Source of the DNA: Mucilaginibacter_A sp964251965
Lineage (GTDB): Bacteria > Bacteroidota > Bacteroidia > Sphingobacteriales > Sphingobacteriaceae
Reading direction: 5' to 3'
Assembly (NCBI GenBank): GCA_964251965.1
Contig: CAXULQ010000001.1
Location: 868,001 to 932,000 of the forward strand
DNA: 64,000 nt
Shown here: positions 24,438 to 33,657 of the stretch, one piece after another
How positions within the stretch are numbered: the stretch's first letter is position 1
Layout: every line of letters starts with the position of its first letter
Program-made: the position numbers and the translations under genes
The notes under the pieces: model-generated
Database searches by the model: none
What the model was told of the DNA's origin: nothing
Seen by the model: only the letters and a program-made list of their open reading frames with translations

Positions 24438-26967
24438 TTTCGCTATTGTTGGGTACTGGTAAAAACTCCTTTCCTTTAACTTTTCTGGTAGTGTGAAGGT
24501 AATTTCCTTTAAAATCAAACCCGTAGTGTTCCGCGTAGGATTTAAGGGCGTTGTTCATTCTAATACCCGATAAACCCTGCTTCAAATTATTTTCTTTACA
24601 AAACGCCTCATAGCTAAGATTAAATGTGGAAGTCGGAATAAATGATTCCACACACCACTGCTTAAAGTTTTCTTTAACAAACTCGTAAGTATGTTGCCCG
24701 AAGTTTTGCTTAAACTGTTTTTCCCATCCACCAGCACTTAATTTATCCGCTTCTAAATCAGGATTTAATAAATAAAGATGAATGCCTTTTGCTATAGCCC
24801 AGTCATACCCGTTCCAGTCATTTTCATCCCAGTTTGTTTGTGTTTTTACAGAAGTTGGAAACAGACCGCCAAAATATTTTTTAACACCTCCGCAAGCGGT
24901 AAAGAAATTAGTAAACTCAATTGGTATAATTCGCCGTTTGAGGCCCCCATCGATTAAATCAAAGGAATGATTAGTATTGAATAAAAACTTCGGTCCGTCG
25001 TACGGGCTTACTGTCTCTTCATTTAAAAACAAACGTTTACGCTGAATAAAACCTGTAGATATTTCTTTAAACCAAGAAATGTTAAATTTTTGAGTTAGAT
25101 CACTTATCATTACGACACGTTGATAATCCCAACTTTGAAGTAATTTTTCGTCTAAGTGTGCCTGTTCACTTGGAAGGGAGTAAACTCCTGTCGTGTTATT
25201 TAAAAGGTGGCCGAAAAGGTTCTTTCCGCTACCGCCGCCCTGTTTTGGATCCGGGCAGGTCTCGGTGCAAATAATGATGTAACCTATGTTCTCATCTTTA
25301 TAATCATGTGATAGGTAGCCAATAATACGAAACAAAGATTCGTTTAAACCAATAGCCAGATGTAGGAATTGGGTGTATTTACAAGATTCTGGACAAGTAT
25401 CGATCCATTTCCTTGGTAATATTTTATCCTCCCAAATCAGTAAATCATTGTCTTCATAGTTCGTAAGGACAATTTTATCCCGGGTAATCTTAACAATTCC
25501 ATTTGTGTAGCACTTGTAAGCTACCGACATTGAATCACGTAAAATAATGTCTTCTGGTAGTTCAGAAAACCTGCTTAGTGTGTATTGGTACGAGTGCTCC
25601 ATAAATGCTTCGTACTTATTGCAGATATCCTCGTAGGTTTTTTCATCATCTTCAGCAATATATTTTTTCAGGCAATTGATAAACTCATTCTTTTTTAGTT
25701 TGTGTATTATGCCATTTTTTATCAAAACAGGCAATTGTTTGTATTGCATTAACCCCAGACCAGTAGCAACATTATGCAATCTTTCGCGGCTGATCTGGAT
25801 TTTATGTTTATCGTCATAATTCCAAAATGTGCCGTGTGGATGCTTATTCTTGCCGGTCTGTTTTTCAGCTTCAATTGTATTTCGCGCTGCCTCAGAAAGA
25901 TTTGGTGGAAGATTCGTAGGCTGAATGATAGCACATTGAACAATGGTGTTCTCAACACTATTTTTTATTTGCCCATAACCGTTAGCAACTAACCATTTAT
26001 AGGTTTCTTTCCGGTCGTTATTAAACTGATATATGGCTAAAAACGAGGCTGCATTGTAGCCGCGGCTTGCTTCTAAATCGGTTGATGATGAAAACGAATA
26101 AAATATATTTTTTTCCTTGTTCCAGCTTAAAGAAACGCCTTTGCTTTTTCCAGGCCGGGTAAACCAGATAAAATGATTATTCTCTTTTTCACGCTTCCAG
26201 CCGTTGTTTTCGCAAAGTTCTATGGGGTTGCAACGTTTATTAAAATCTTCAAAAGGGTTAACACTATACCAGTTATCCTCACGCTTGGTTGACTTGTAAA
26301 CCTGCTCTATTTTAATTATTTCAGTGTATGTTTTGCAAAGATTAATAATACTGCAACGCTGTTCCCAGGTTAAAACAGGGATTGGAACATCGCGGTAAAC
26401 ACTATAATTTAACGAAGGCGGGACAACGATCTGGCCACCTTCTCCGCGTGTTTCTAAAAAGTTTATTTCTTTTAACGGCTGTTTCTTTTTCGGGTTGCGC
26501 AGCCTATCTTGTTCAACTTCTTCCGCTGTAGGTATACGGCCTGCAAGTTTAAAGCTGCCATCTGGCACACCTCCTGTAATACGATAAAGAAGGTGAAAAC
26601 CGCCAGATGGTGTTTTGTGGATACGAAGTAACGGCCAAATTTCAGGGTAGAAGCTTTCTAAATCTTTAAACAAAGTAGCATCAATACCAGGGTTATATTT
26701 GCTATCAATATCAATGACTTCCAAGTTGTCCGAAACTTTTCCGCAAACGGCACCGACGGCACCGGTATTGAACTTTTCCATAACATGCCATAATTCGTCT
26801 ATTTTGTAGCGGTGCTTTTGGTTGTAAGTCCAAAGCCCGATCGGGCTTTTAGCAAGTTTATCTCCTTCGTCCTTATCTCTGACTGGTATAATACTTAAAT
26901 TGTCGTCAACATATTGTTGTATTACTTGCCAACACGCCGATATCTCGTTTGCTTGAACCTCGCTCAT
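24433..26967 (-). CDS. Primase-helicase (Prim-Pol N-terminus, SF3/D5-like helicase C-terminus)
   Basis: 844 aa. The N-terminal quarter looks like a bifunctional primase-polymerase: LEVIDIDSKYNPG gives the DxD metal motif and RIHKTPSGGFHLLYR the SGGxH motif. The C-terminal third has a Walker A in KQGGGSGKNLFGHLL, a sensor-like FNTNHSF and LKRRIIPIEF, as in D5/SF3 helicases of phage and satellites. Together they would open the origin and prime replication of the element. The middle, about 300 residues, is not assigned. The gene ends in the iteron region, as is usual for self-contained replication modules. Confidence 0.8.
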   Translation of the reverse strand: MSEVQANEISACWQVIQQYVDDNLSIIPVRDKDEGDKLAKSPIGLWTYNQKHRYKIDELWHVMEKFNTGAVGAVCGKVSDNLEVIDIDSKYNPGIDATLFKDLESFYPEIWPLLRIHKTPSGGFHLLYRITGGVPDGSFKLAGRIPTAEEVEQDRLRNPKKKQPLKEINFLETRGEGGQIVVPPSLNYSVYRDVPIPVLTWEQRCSIINLCKTYTEIIKIEQVYKSTKREDNWYSVNPFEDFNKRCNPIELCENNGWKREKENNHFIWFTRPGKSKGVSLSWNKEKNIFYSFSSSTDLEASRGYNAASFLAIYQFNNDRKETYKWLVANGYGQIKNSVENTIVQCAIIQPTNLPPNLSEAARNTIEAEKQTGKNKHPHGTFWNYDDKHKIQISRERLHNVATGLGLMQYKQLPVLIKNGIIHKLKKNEFINCLKKYIAEDDEKTYEDICNKYEAFMEHSYQYTLSRFSELPEDIILRDSMSVAYKCYTNGIVKITRDKIVLTNYEDNDLLIWEDKILPRKWIDTCPESCKYTQFLHLAIGLNESLFRIIGYLSHDYKDENIGYIIICTETCPDPKQGGGSGKNLFGHLLNNTTGVYSLPSEQAHLDEKLLQSWDYQRVVMISDLTQKFNISWFKEISTGFIQRKRLFLNEETVSPYDGPKFLFNTNHSFDLIDGGLKRRIIPIEFTNFFTACGGVKKYFGGLFPTSVKTQTNWDENDWNGYDWAIAKGIHLYLLNPDLEADKLSAGGWEKQFKQNFGQHTYEFVKENFKQWCVESFIPTSTFNLSYEAFCKENNLKQGLSGIRMNNALKSYAEHYGFDFKGNYLHTTRKVKGKEFLPVPNNSEK

Positions 26968-27102
26968 CGAACAACGCTTTTATTCGGCCCTAAAACAATG
27001 AAAAAAACACCTAATGTATTCGCCTTAAAGGATTGATTGTTAGCATAATAATTATTATATTTGATATGTCTTTGATTTTTAAAAAAGGGGTTAAGATTTG
27101 CT

Positions 27103-27372
27103 TTAAGCATTTTTAGCCCCTTTCTTTTTATTTGCTAAAGCAGCATCTACCTCACTTTTCTTAAAATAAACAGTCCTGCCAGTTTGATAAAAAGGAACAA
27201 CACCGCGTTTCTTGTAAGCCTGGATAGTGGCTTTTGATACATTTAAATAACCGGCCAATTGTTGGATAGTTAGCCGTTCATCATCCAATATAATTTCCGG
27301 TTCCGGTTTAAAAGTAGCCAACGCTGCAAGTACATTTTTTTGGATTAACCGCGAGAGACTTTCTTCGGACAT
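27103..27372 (-). CDS. HTH_17 (MerR-like) DNA-binding protein, excisionase-type
   Basis: 89 aa from ATG 27372 (MSEESLSRLIQKN); a start at 27387 adds five residues. The C-terminal half reads LTIQQLAGYLNVSKATIQAYKKRGVVPFYQTGRTVYFKKSEVDAAL, the standard single-HTH of excisionases and Bacteroidota mobile-element regulators. It lies 135 bp upstream of the primase gene on the same strand and may regulate it or direct excision. Confidence 0.8.
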   Translation of the reverse strand: MSEESLSRLIQKNVLAALATFKPEPEIILDDERLTIQQLAGYLNVSKATIQAYKKRGVVPFYQTGRTVYFKKSEVDAALANKKKGAKNA

Positions 27373-27448
27373 TTCAATGAAAAGCATTTGTTGTTGATTT
27401 AATTACAACACAAAAATATAACAATAATATGTTGAAATTCAATAGGTT

Positions 27449-27485
27449 AACTATAAGAACTATAAAATTTATAGTTCTTATAGTT
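27449..27485. repeat. 37-bp near-perfect palindrome, candidate operator
   Basis: Two 18-bp arms around one central base; the left arm is AACTATAAGAACTATAAA and the right its exact reverse complement. Each arm holds two CTATAA half-sites. It lies upstream of the HTH gene and downstream of the S24-like gene, so it could be an operator of either or a recombination-directionality site. Confidence 0.7.
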
Positions 27486-27525
27486 TCGGTAGTTTGATAC
27501 AATTAAAGTCAATCAGGCAAAAGAA

Positions 27526-27549
27526 AAAGCCTGGAATGTTCCAGGCTTT
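27526..27549 (-). terminator. Terminator after the S24-like gene
   Basis: AAAGCCTGGAA and TTCCAGGCTTT form an 11-bp stem with a 2-base loop, 8 bp after the stop of the reverse-strand S24-like gene and followed on that strand by a T-rich run. Confidence 0.8.
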
Positions 27550-27557
27550 GATAGCGT

Positions 27558-27989
27558 TTAGAAATACTCTATATATGGTTTTTTAAAACATTTTTCTATT
27601 AAAAAAAACTGTTTAACTGTATCTTTTGGAATCTCATGTTCGCAATAACAGTCGTTATTAAACTTCAATACTACGAATTCGTTATTTTTAGCCCATTCTA
27701 CCCGCGCTATTATTTCATTGCCACCATTCATCTTTAAAAGGTATGTTTTGCTTGGAATAAAAAATTTTTTCCAGGTCAGAATTTCCCTCATATAAACGAA
27801 ATCCCCCGGTTCTATAATTGGTGCCATTTCATCAGAATAGATTTCATAGTAAAACAAAGGTGGCGGCTCCGTATACTGCTTTTGGTCGTCCTGTACAACC
27901 TTTCCTGGGTTGGTTAATTTTTGGTTTGCCCTGGCTGGTAATAAAGCAGCTTTTTCAGCGGCCGTTGGTGTTTTGGGTGTGATTTCCAT
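27558..27989 (-). CDS. S24/LexA-like peptidase-fold protein, catalytic Ser apparently lost
   Basis: About 143 aa from ATG 27989 (MEITPKTPTAAEKAALL); the frame stays open further upstream but that part is AT-rich and hydrophobic. The C-terminal domain has YSDEMAPIIEPGDFVYMRE, which aligns with the G-D-S-M-x-P-x-x-x-x-G-D loop of S24 peptidases, with Glu where the Ser nucleophile should be. There is no evident HTH. It lies opposite a small forward gene with 121 bp between, the layout of a phage repressor switch. A repressor-like or dimerisation role is inferred. Confidence 0.6.
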   Translation of the reverse strand: MEITPKTPTAAEKAALLPARANQKLTNPGKVVQDDQKQYTEPPPLFYYEIYSDEMAPIIEPGDFVYMREILTWKKFFIPSKTYLLKMNGGNEIIARVEWAKNNEFVVLKFNNDCYCEHEIPKDTVKQFFLIEKCFKKPYIEYF

Positions 27990-28110
27990 AATAAAAGTTA
28001 TTTGAATAAAGTAATTACTATAAATTGTTGTAAATATAGTAATTAAAGTATGAAATAAAGTAATTGTTTTAAATATTTTTTTTAGTTTATTTGTAGTAAA
28101 TAAAGCAATC

Positions 28111-28281
28111 ATGACGGCCATAACACTAAAACAAATTCCTGATGAAACCCATAGGGCTATTAAAAGAGTTCAGCTTGACTTTGAAGATCAGGGAATAAAA
28201 AAAACGCTTGAAGAAATCTATATTGATTTACTTACAAGCGGACTAAAAGAGCACCAAGCAAAGGAAAATACCAAAAAGTAA
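28111..28281 (+). CDS. Small helical protein, divergent from the S24-like gene
   Basis: 56 aa (begins MTAITLKQIPDETHRAIKR, ends LKEHQAKENTKK). No family recognised; the pattern of a short beta-like start then two helices resembles ribbon-helix-helix or small phage regulators. It is the first gene to the right of the divergent promoter region 27990-28110 and overlaps the antirepressor remnant on the other strand by 50 bp. Confidence 0.5.
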   Translation: MTAITLKQIPDETHRAIKRVQLDFEDQGIKKTLEEIYIDLLTSGLKEHQAKENTKK

Positions 28282-28627
28282 TAGGTGCGATTTGCAAAAT
28301 GTTTTTTGGGTTGGTTAGGTCAAGCTGGTTTTGTTTAACCGCTTTTTCACAGGCAATAAAATACAAGCGTGCCTGTTTGCCTTTTTCTGTCCGTTGCAGC
28401 ATGGAGATTTCTTTGGCGCAATCGAGGGATAGGGCGTAATCGGTTGATGGACGGCCACCGGTACTTTTCGCGGAAATCAGCGTAAAGTCTTTTTCTCGCT
28501 CAAAGCCATATTCAAACATCCTTTTACACCAGTTTGTAAAATCTTCTTTTACTTCCAAGAAAAAATGTAGCTCTCTGGCAGAACAAACTTGTTCTTCGTC
28601 TTTTATTAGGCAGATCAGAACCTGGCA
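28232..28627 (-). pseudogene. AntA/AntB-type phage antirepressor, degraded at both ends
   Basis: The frame contains QVCSARELHFFLEVKED and then NWCKRMFEYGFEREKDF, GRPSTDYALSLDCAKEISM and EKGKQARLYFIACEKA, the AntA/AntB domain. The first ATG (28558) falls inside the domain; the conserved CSARELHFFLE lies upstream in frame, with no ATG before a stop at 28628. The C-terminus diverges (ITFWYFPLLGALLVRL) where the forward small gene overlaps, so the second domain is missing. Probably inactive, unless a non-standard start is used. Confidence 0.65.
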
Positions 28628-28763
28628 TTAAACCAAAAAACGCATTCTGTTCCTACAACTAACTTCCAAAATTATTTGCAAAAATTTTAATTAAATAGTA
28701 TATGTTGTTTTTACAATATATATTAGCTTAATTCAAAATTCCTAACCTATTAAACTATCAGTA

Positions 28764-29591
28764 TTGAAAGAGTTGTTGCCTATTAGGTTTGAAGGTTATA
28801 TGGAAAAAGGCGGATCAACTCGCCCTTGGAAAATAGTAACTATTAATCCACACCCCGACGAACCCTTAGAAGTGGCTTATGTTCTCAAATTGTTTAAAAG
28901 CAGTCATATATCGCAGCAAAATAGCATCGGTAAAGAGTTTCTATGTAATTTTTTAGCAACCGAATTCGACTTGATAACGCCTGAATGTGGTTTTGTCTTT
29001 TTGAATCAGCCTTTTTTAGATACTCTTGAAAAAAAACAATTATCTGAATATCGCACAAAGCATCAAGAATTTACTTTTGCATCCAGGTTATGTACTGATG
29101 CAGTCCTATACAGTGAGAATATGCCCAGATCATTTGCCATTAAAGATTATGCAAATATTTTTATGTTCGATTGTTTAACGTTAAATTCTGATCGTGGTGG
29201 TTTTAGAAATAAGCCTAATTTGTTAGTTGATGACGAAGGGTTTATATTAATTGATCACGAAGCAACTTTCGCTTTTGCCGATAGTCCAAATAAAAAAGCG
29301 TTCGATGTTATTACAAAAAATATAACAAAAAACTCTATTTCACCGTATCCCTACGCAATGCATCTTTTTTATCCGATACTCAAACAGTATAAAGGAAGTA
29401 AAAAAAATATTTTTGACGAATCGCGAGAATCGTTAAGAAATCTAAATCTAAATGCCATTAATAGCTATATTAGCACTCTCGAAAATTTTAATATTAAGGT
29501 CGGTTCAAGAGTGTTAATAAATGATTATCTTAAATTTGCTAAAGAGAATTCTGAAAAGTTTATTAACATTTTACTAAGTGTAATATCATGA
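28764..29591 (+). CDS. HipA-like kinase (HipA_2 type)
   Basis: 275 aa from a TTG start at 28764 (MKELLPIRFEGYMEKGG), chosen because the family's N-terminal beta strand and glycine loop begin there; the next ATG is 28800. Kinase features: the G-loop area EGYMEKGGSTRP, LKLF with the ATP Lys, the catalytic loop LNSDRGGFRNKPNLLV and the metal motif LIDHEATF. HipA kinases phosphorylate translation factors and halt growth; the HipA_2 branch is poorly studied. It overlaps the DUF3037 gene by 4 bp. It sits between regulatory and structural phage genes, the usual place for cargo. Confidence 0.78.
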   Translation: MKELLPIRFEGYMEKGGSTRPWKIVTINPHPDEPLEVAYVLKLFKSSHISQQNSIGKEFLCNFLATEFDLITPECGFVFLNQPFLDTLEKKQLSEYRTKHQEFTFASRLCTDAVLYSENMPRSFAIKDYANIFMFDCLTLNSDRGGFRNKPNLLVDDEGFILIDHEATFAFADSPNKKAFDVITKNITKNSISPYPYAMHLFYPILKQYKGSKKNIFDESRESLRNLNLNAINSYISTLENFNIKVGSRVLINDYLKFAKENSEKFINILLSVIS

Positions 29592-30475
29592 ATAACGGCA
29601 CATTTTCGTTTTCTTTACTGCAATACCACCACTCCCAAATATTGGGCGAAATATTGAATATTGGATTAATAGCCTACTTTCCAGATCAAAGAATTATAAG
29701 ATTTATCTACCCTGAAAAATTAATTAGGTTAAGATTTGCTTATCCGGAAGCTCCAGAAAAAACAATAAAAAGCTATTTTAAATTTTTTACAAATCGAGTA
29801 AAGGAGTTAAATTCAAAGCCAGAAATTTTTGCAAGTTATAATATCGAATCTTCTTTAGAGGCTTTTTTAAACAAAGAGTTTATTGCATCGGATTCATCGT
29901 CTTTACAATTTGGAAAGGTAAAGAAATCTGTGTTGTATACTGATGATATAAACACTATATCTAATCAATTATATAATTTATACTTTTCAGTCTTTTACCA
30001 ACATGATAGTATTATTCATAAAATTGACGAGTCGACACTTTTAAATAAGTATAAAAAGCTATTCAAGGAGTTTAGTCTCGTTGAGAACGACAACAATTTT
30101 CGACTACCGAAAATTAGGTATGATTATGAAGTAACGGCAAATTCAGGTAATAAGGTAAAATTTGATGTTGCATGGCAAGCATCAAACGAGCTACATTTGG
30201 TGAAACCCATCAGCTTTGACTTGGTGAAACCTGAGGCAATAACAAATAAAGCATACCGTTATTACGGGCAATTTTCCGATTTAGAAAACATCGCCGAAAC
30301 GGATAAATTAAATTTCGATGTTTTATTGGCAAAACCCACAAAAAGACAGCTTTTTTCCGCTTATGACACAGCAACACGTTTATTAAGTATTCCCAAGGCT
30401 GTTAACATTGTAGAATTCGACGTATTAAACCAATATGCTAAAAGTACGAGTGAATTACTTCAGTTTGAAAACTAA
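29588..30475 (+). CDS. DUF3037-domain protein, partner of the HipA-like kinase
   Basis: 295 aa. The N-terminus (FSFSLLQYHHSQILGEILNI and GLIAYFPDQR) is the DUF3037 start as I recall it; the rest is alpha/beta without known motifs, and KVKFDVAWQASNELHLVKPISFD resembles a nuclease-like core but lacks a clear catalytic set. DUF3037 genes commonly sit directly after HipA_2 genes, as here by an ATGA overlap, which suggests a two-component toxin or defence unit. AT content is higher than in the flanking core genes. Confidence 0.72.
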   Translation: MNNGTFSFSLLQYHHSQILGEILNIGLIAYFPDQRIIRFIYPEKLIRLRFAYPEAPEKTIKSYFKFFTNRVKELNSKPEIFASYNIESSLEAFLNKEFIASDSSSLQFGKVKKSVLYTDDINTISNQLYNLYFSVFYQHDSIIHKIDESTLLNKYKKLFKEFSLVENDNNFRLPKIRYDYEVTANSGNKVKFDVAWQASNELHLVKPISFDLVKPEAITNKAYRYYGQFSDLENIAETDKLNFDVLLAKPTKRQLFSAYDTATRLLSIPKAVNIVEFDVLNQYAKSTSELLQFEN

Positions 30476-30527
30476 AAACTTTAAATTATTTTGTCCCAAC
30501 ACGTAAATAGTTATCCTATAAACACTA

Positions 30528-33500
30528 TTAGAAAGTTGCTCTGTCAATTGTTCTTGTGTAATTAGCATCTGCATTTTTGATATCTACAATACTTGTGTAA
30601 ATCTGTATATTTTTCATTGACGTATTGATTAGGTTAGCAATGTGCAAGCTGGCAGCAACATCATTGCCCAACTGCTGGACCGCGCCACCTGCATAAGTAC
30701 CGCCCAAAGAGTAACCACCACTTGGCGAGCCCTCGGTTAAACTTCGGCCGCCGTATTTTTGGTTGATGAAGCTTAACAGGTTGCGTGTATGCGGATCCCG
30801 GACCGCTTCGGAAACAATCACCGCTTCACCGGAACGGAGGTAGGCGTTTAAGTTATCTTCCTTTGAATAACCAGGAAGGATTGCGCCTTTGCCGTCGGAT
30901 TTGTAATCTAAACCTTGGATACCGCCGCGCGCTTTACCGGAAACTAATGTTCCTACAGTTTGAGCAGCTATTATAACCGTGCTTGATACTTCTCTTGCAG
31001 TAATTGCAGCTATTTTAAATCCAGCAGCAGCAATGATACCCGCTGCAATAACGCCTCCAAATAATGGAACTTTTGCCCATTGTCTCGCCTCTATTGAGGC
31101 TGCTAAAGAAATTTCCGATTTTTCCTGCTCTGCGTTGATAATAATCTGCGCAATAGCCAACGCTTTTTGTATGCCAAAAGCTATTTTCCCAGCAGTAGTG
31201 TTTTTCCCCAGTAAATCAACAACCTCGCCGGTTAATGCTTGTGCGCTATCCAAAACGGCATTATCCAATACTTTTCTTGCTTCTGCAACTTCTTTAGCAA
31301 CGTCTAATGATTTTTGCTCCGCTTTATCTTGTTCGTCAAGACGGTCCTGCTGTGCTTTTATTGCGGTATTATCATTTTCAATATCCTGCTTCAACTCCTT
31401 TTGAAAGGCATCTGACTGCTGCCGGTCAACGACCGCTTGGCGTTCTGCGTACAAAGCATCTAAAACTCCATTCTTATCTTCTTCCCCTTTAGCAACTAAT
31501 GCTTCACGCTCAATAATTTGCTTGTTAATGTCGCCGATTTCCTTTTCATTGGCTACCTGTCGCAACGCGGCCTCTTTATCGCTGCCATTTTGGATAAGGG
31601 CAATCCGTGCGGCGATGGATTTATCTAAAGCATCGTTAATCGTTTTGGTATCTTCATCGGAATATTTTTGGGCCAACTGTTTAAGTTTCGCCTCTCGCTC
31701 TAATTCAAGTTGTACAACTACATTATTATACCTTCGGTAGGTTTGCTCTTTTTTATCAAAGTCAACGTTGATTTGAGCAAGTTCCTGCTGCCTTGCCGTT
31801 AAAGTTAACGCGGCAGTATTAAGCCTGGACTGTGCCAGTTCTTGTTCTGCTTTTAAGTCTAATGCTTCTTGCTTTTTGCGCTGCTCGGCAGACATTTTTG
31901 CTTTTTGATCTGCTTGTAGCTGGTATTTTTCCTGATCGTTATATATCTTTTCTAAAGCAGAATTGGCTTGCTGCTGATCTGCGTTCCTTTGGCTGTATCT
32001 TTCTTTTAAAGATTTATAAGTAGTTCTGGTGATTTGATCAGAATTTAATAAAACGTTTGCCCTGTCGATATTGCCTTTTTTTAATTCTGCAATATCATCA
32101 TCGGTAAGTTTTTTTATATCGGTATTGCCTTTTACCCGTGATTCGTTTTGTTTTACCGCATAATCTATAGTTTCACTAATAGCATCCGCATGGAATTTTA
32201 CAGTTTTTGCCTGTTGGTCTTTTTCCATTTTATCAGCCTTATCTAAATAAGCCTGACGGCTATCGTTATCTAAAGCCCTGTTTTTGGCCTTAATCCGTAA
32301 TAATTGCACCTCATTTTGTACCTGTTGGTTTTCTTGCTCGTTGATATCTGCTCTATCCTGCAATAATTGAAGTTTATCGGTATGTTTTGCTGCATCGTCG
32401 GCGGCTTTCCCAACTCTTTTAAAAAAATCTTCAAAAGCGTGATCATTAAAGATAGAAACAGTACCTCCTCCAAAGGCTTCTTTTATAATACCGCCTATTT
32501 CCGAAAATCCAGCTTTAAACCTTGCAGTATCTTGTTCAAGTCCATCAGAAAAACTATCGTATTGCTGTAAAAATGAGTAGATAGACGCACCTGCTGCTGC
32601 CAAAGCGGCTACAATTACCCCGCCTAAAGCAGAAAACGAACCGGAAAGTAAAGAGTTTGATGCGACCTGCGCTTCGCTTGCTTCTGCGCTTTTAACCGCT
32701 GCCGCTTCCTGCGCTGCTGCCGCTTCGCTGGATGCAACAATCAGTTCCTGTTGAGCCACAACCAGTTCTTGGGTAACCGCTGCCAATGCCGCTTCGGATT
32801 CTGCCAACGCTGCCGCCGTGGCCGTTTCGCTTGCATAAATTGCGTTTAATTCCGCTTCGGCTGCTGCCAACGCTTCCTCTGTTGCCGCATGTTTTGCGGC
32901 GGCGGCCGCCGCTATGTTGTCTGCCTCGGCGGCGGCGGCTGTGGAGGCTAAAGATTCTGCTTGGAGCGTTCGTAAAGTTTGAAAACCTTGGATAACTGCG
33001 CGTTGGCTTCCTACAAAATTGGTGATTGCGTTTCCTGCTGCGGTAACAGACGTAGGGAAAGTTCCAAACCCTGATATAACACTTCGGATTCCACCGCTGA
33101 AGGTCTGTTGCCCACTTTGTGCGTTGGCTAAAGCATCGGCATAATTCCCGACGTTCCTCCGGTTATCCCCTACTGCCGATTCATTTTTCTTTAGTTCATC
33201 TGAAATAGCTTTGATCTGTGCCGTATATGCTTTGCCGGCCGTTGTGCCGTCGCGTTCTTCTTTGCCTAAAGCATTATACTGCGTGGTAAGAAGCGAAAGC
33301 TGCGCACGTAATTGGTTATTACTTCCACTTGCGTTTTGCGAAATGGTAATATATGCCTTTTGCTCTCCGGTTAGGGTACGTAAAGCAGCGGAATTTTGCG
33401 CATACGCAACGGATGTTTCTTGGCCGGATTTCTTTAATCCGGCTTGCTCATCTTTTATCCCTTTAATAGACTTTGCTAAGTCTTCTGCCTGTTTTGCTGC

Positions 33501-33554
33501 ATCTGCCGCATTGATTGCAACGTCAATAATGACGCGCGAACTGGTATCTGCCAT
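30528..33554 (-). CDS. Phage tail tape-measure protein
   Basis: 1008 aa, dominated by long coiled coils (about residues 20-110, 200-300 Ala/Glu-rich, and 380-760) and an internal hydrophobic segment (LFGGVIAAGIIAAAGFKIAAI, about 850), the hallmarks of tape-measure proteins, which set tail length and may form the DNA channel. The N-terminus (MADTSSRVIIDVAINAADAAKQ) and C-terminal Gly-rich GYSLGGTYAGGA part fit Bacteroidota siphophage versions. The Ala-rich stretch near 32.7-32.9 kb is repetitive. It is the only clearly structural phage gene in the element. Confidence 0.82.
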   Translation of the reverse strand: MADTSSRVIIDVAINAADAAKQAEDLAKSIKGIKDEQAGLKKSGQETSVAYAQNSAALRTLTGEQKAYITISQNASGSNNQLRAQLSLLTTQYNALGKEERDGTTAGKAYTAQIKAISDELKKNESAVGDNRRNVGNYADALANAQSGQQTFSGGIRSVISGFGTFPTSVTAAGNAITNFVGSQRAVIQGFQTLRTLQAESLASTAAAAEADNIAAAAAAKHAATEEALAAAEAELNAIYASETATAAALAESEAALAAVTQELVVAQQELIVASSEAAAAQEAAAVKSAEASEAQVASNSLLSGSFSALGGVIVAALAAAGASIYSFLQQYDSFSDGLEQDTARFKAGFSEIGGIIKEAFGGGTVSIFNDHAFEDFFKRVGKAADDAAKHTDKLQLLQDRADINEQENQQVQNEVQLLRIKAKNRALDNDSRQAYLDKADKMEKDQQAKTVKFHADAISETIDYAVKQNESRVKGNTDIKKLTDDDIAELKKGNIDRANVLLNSDQITRTTYKSLKERYSQRNADQQQANSALEKIYNDQEKYQLQADQKAKMSAEQRKKQEALDLKAEQELAQSRLNTAALTLTARQQELAQINVDFDKKEQTYRRYNNVVVQLELEREAKLKQLAQKYSDEDTKTINDALDKSIAARIALIQNGSDKEAALRQVANEKEIGDINKQIIEREALVAKGEEDKNGVLDALYAERQAVVDRQQSDAFQKELKQDIENDNTAIKAQQDRLDEQDKAEQKSLDVAKEVAEARKVLDNAVLDSAQALTGEVVDLLGKNTTAGKIAFGIQKALAIAQIIINAEQEKSEISLAASIEARQWAKVPLFGGVIAAGIIAAAGFKIAAITAREVSSTVIIAAQTVGTLVSGKARGGIQGLDYKSDGKGAILPGYSKEDNLNAYLRSGEAVIVSEAVRDPHTRNLLSFINQKYGGRSLTEGSPSGGYSLGGTYAGGAVQQLGNDVAASLHIANLINTSMKNIQIYTSIVDIKNADANYTRTIDRATF

Positions 33555-33657
33555 TTACTAATCTTAATATGTGAAATATTAAGGCTGGATAAATAGATAC
33601 TTAAATAATTAATTAATGCCTGATTATATTTTCAAATGTAGTTAAATAATTTTATGT

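Noticed and set aside
32690..32960. Open forward frames across the tape-measure Ala-rich region
   Set aside because: They are shadows of GCx-rich coiled-coil codons on the reverse strand.
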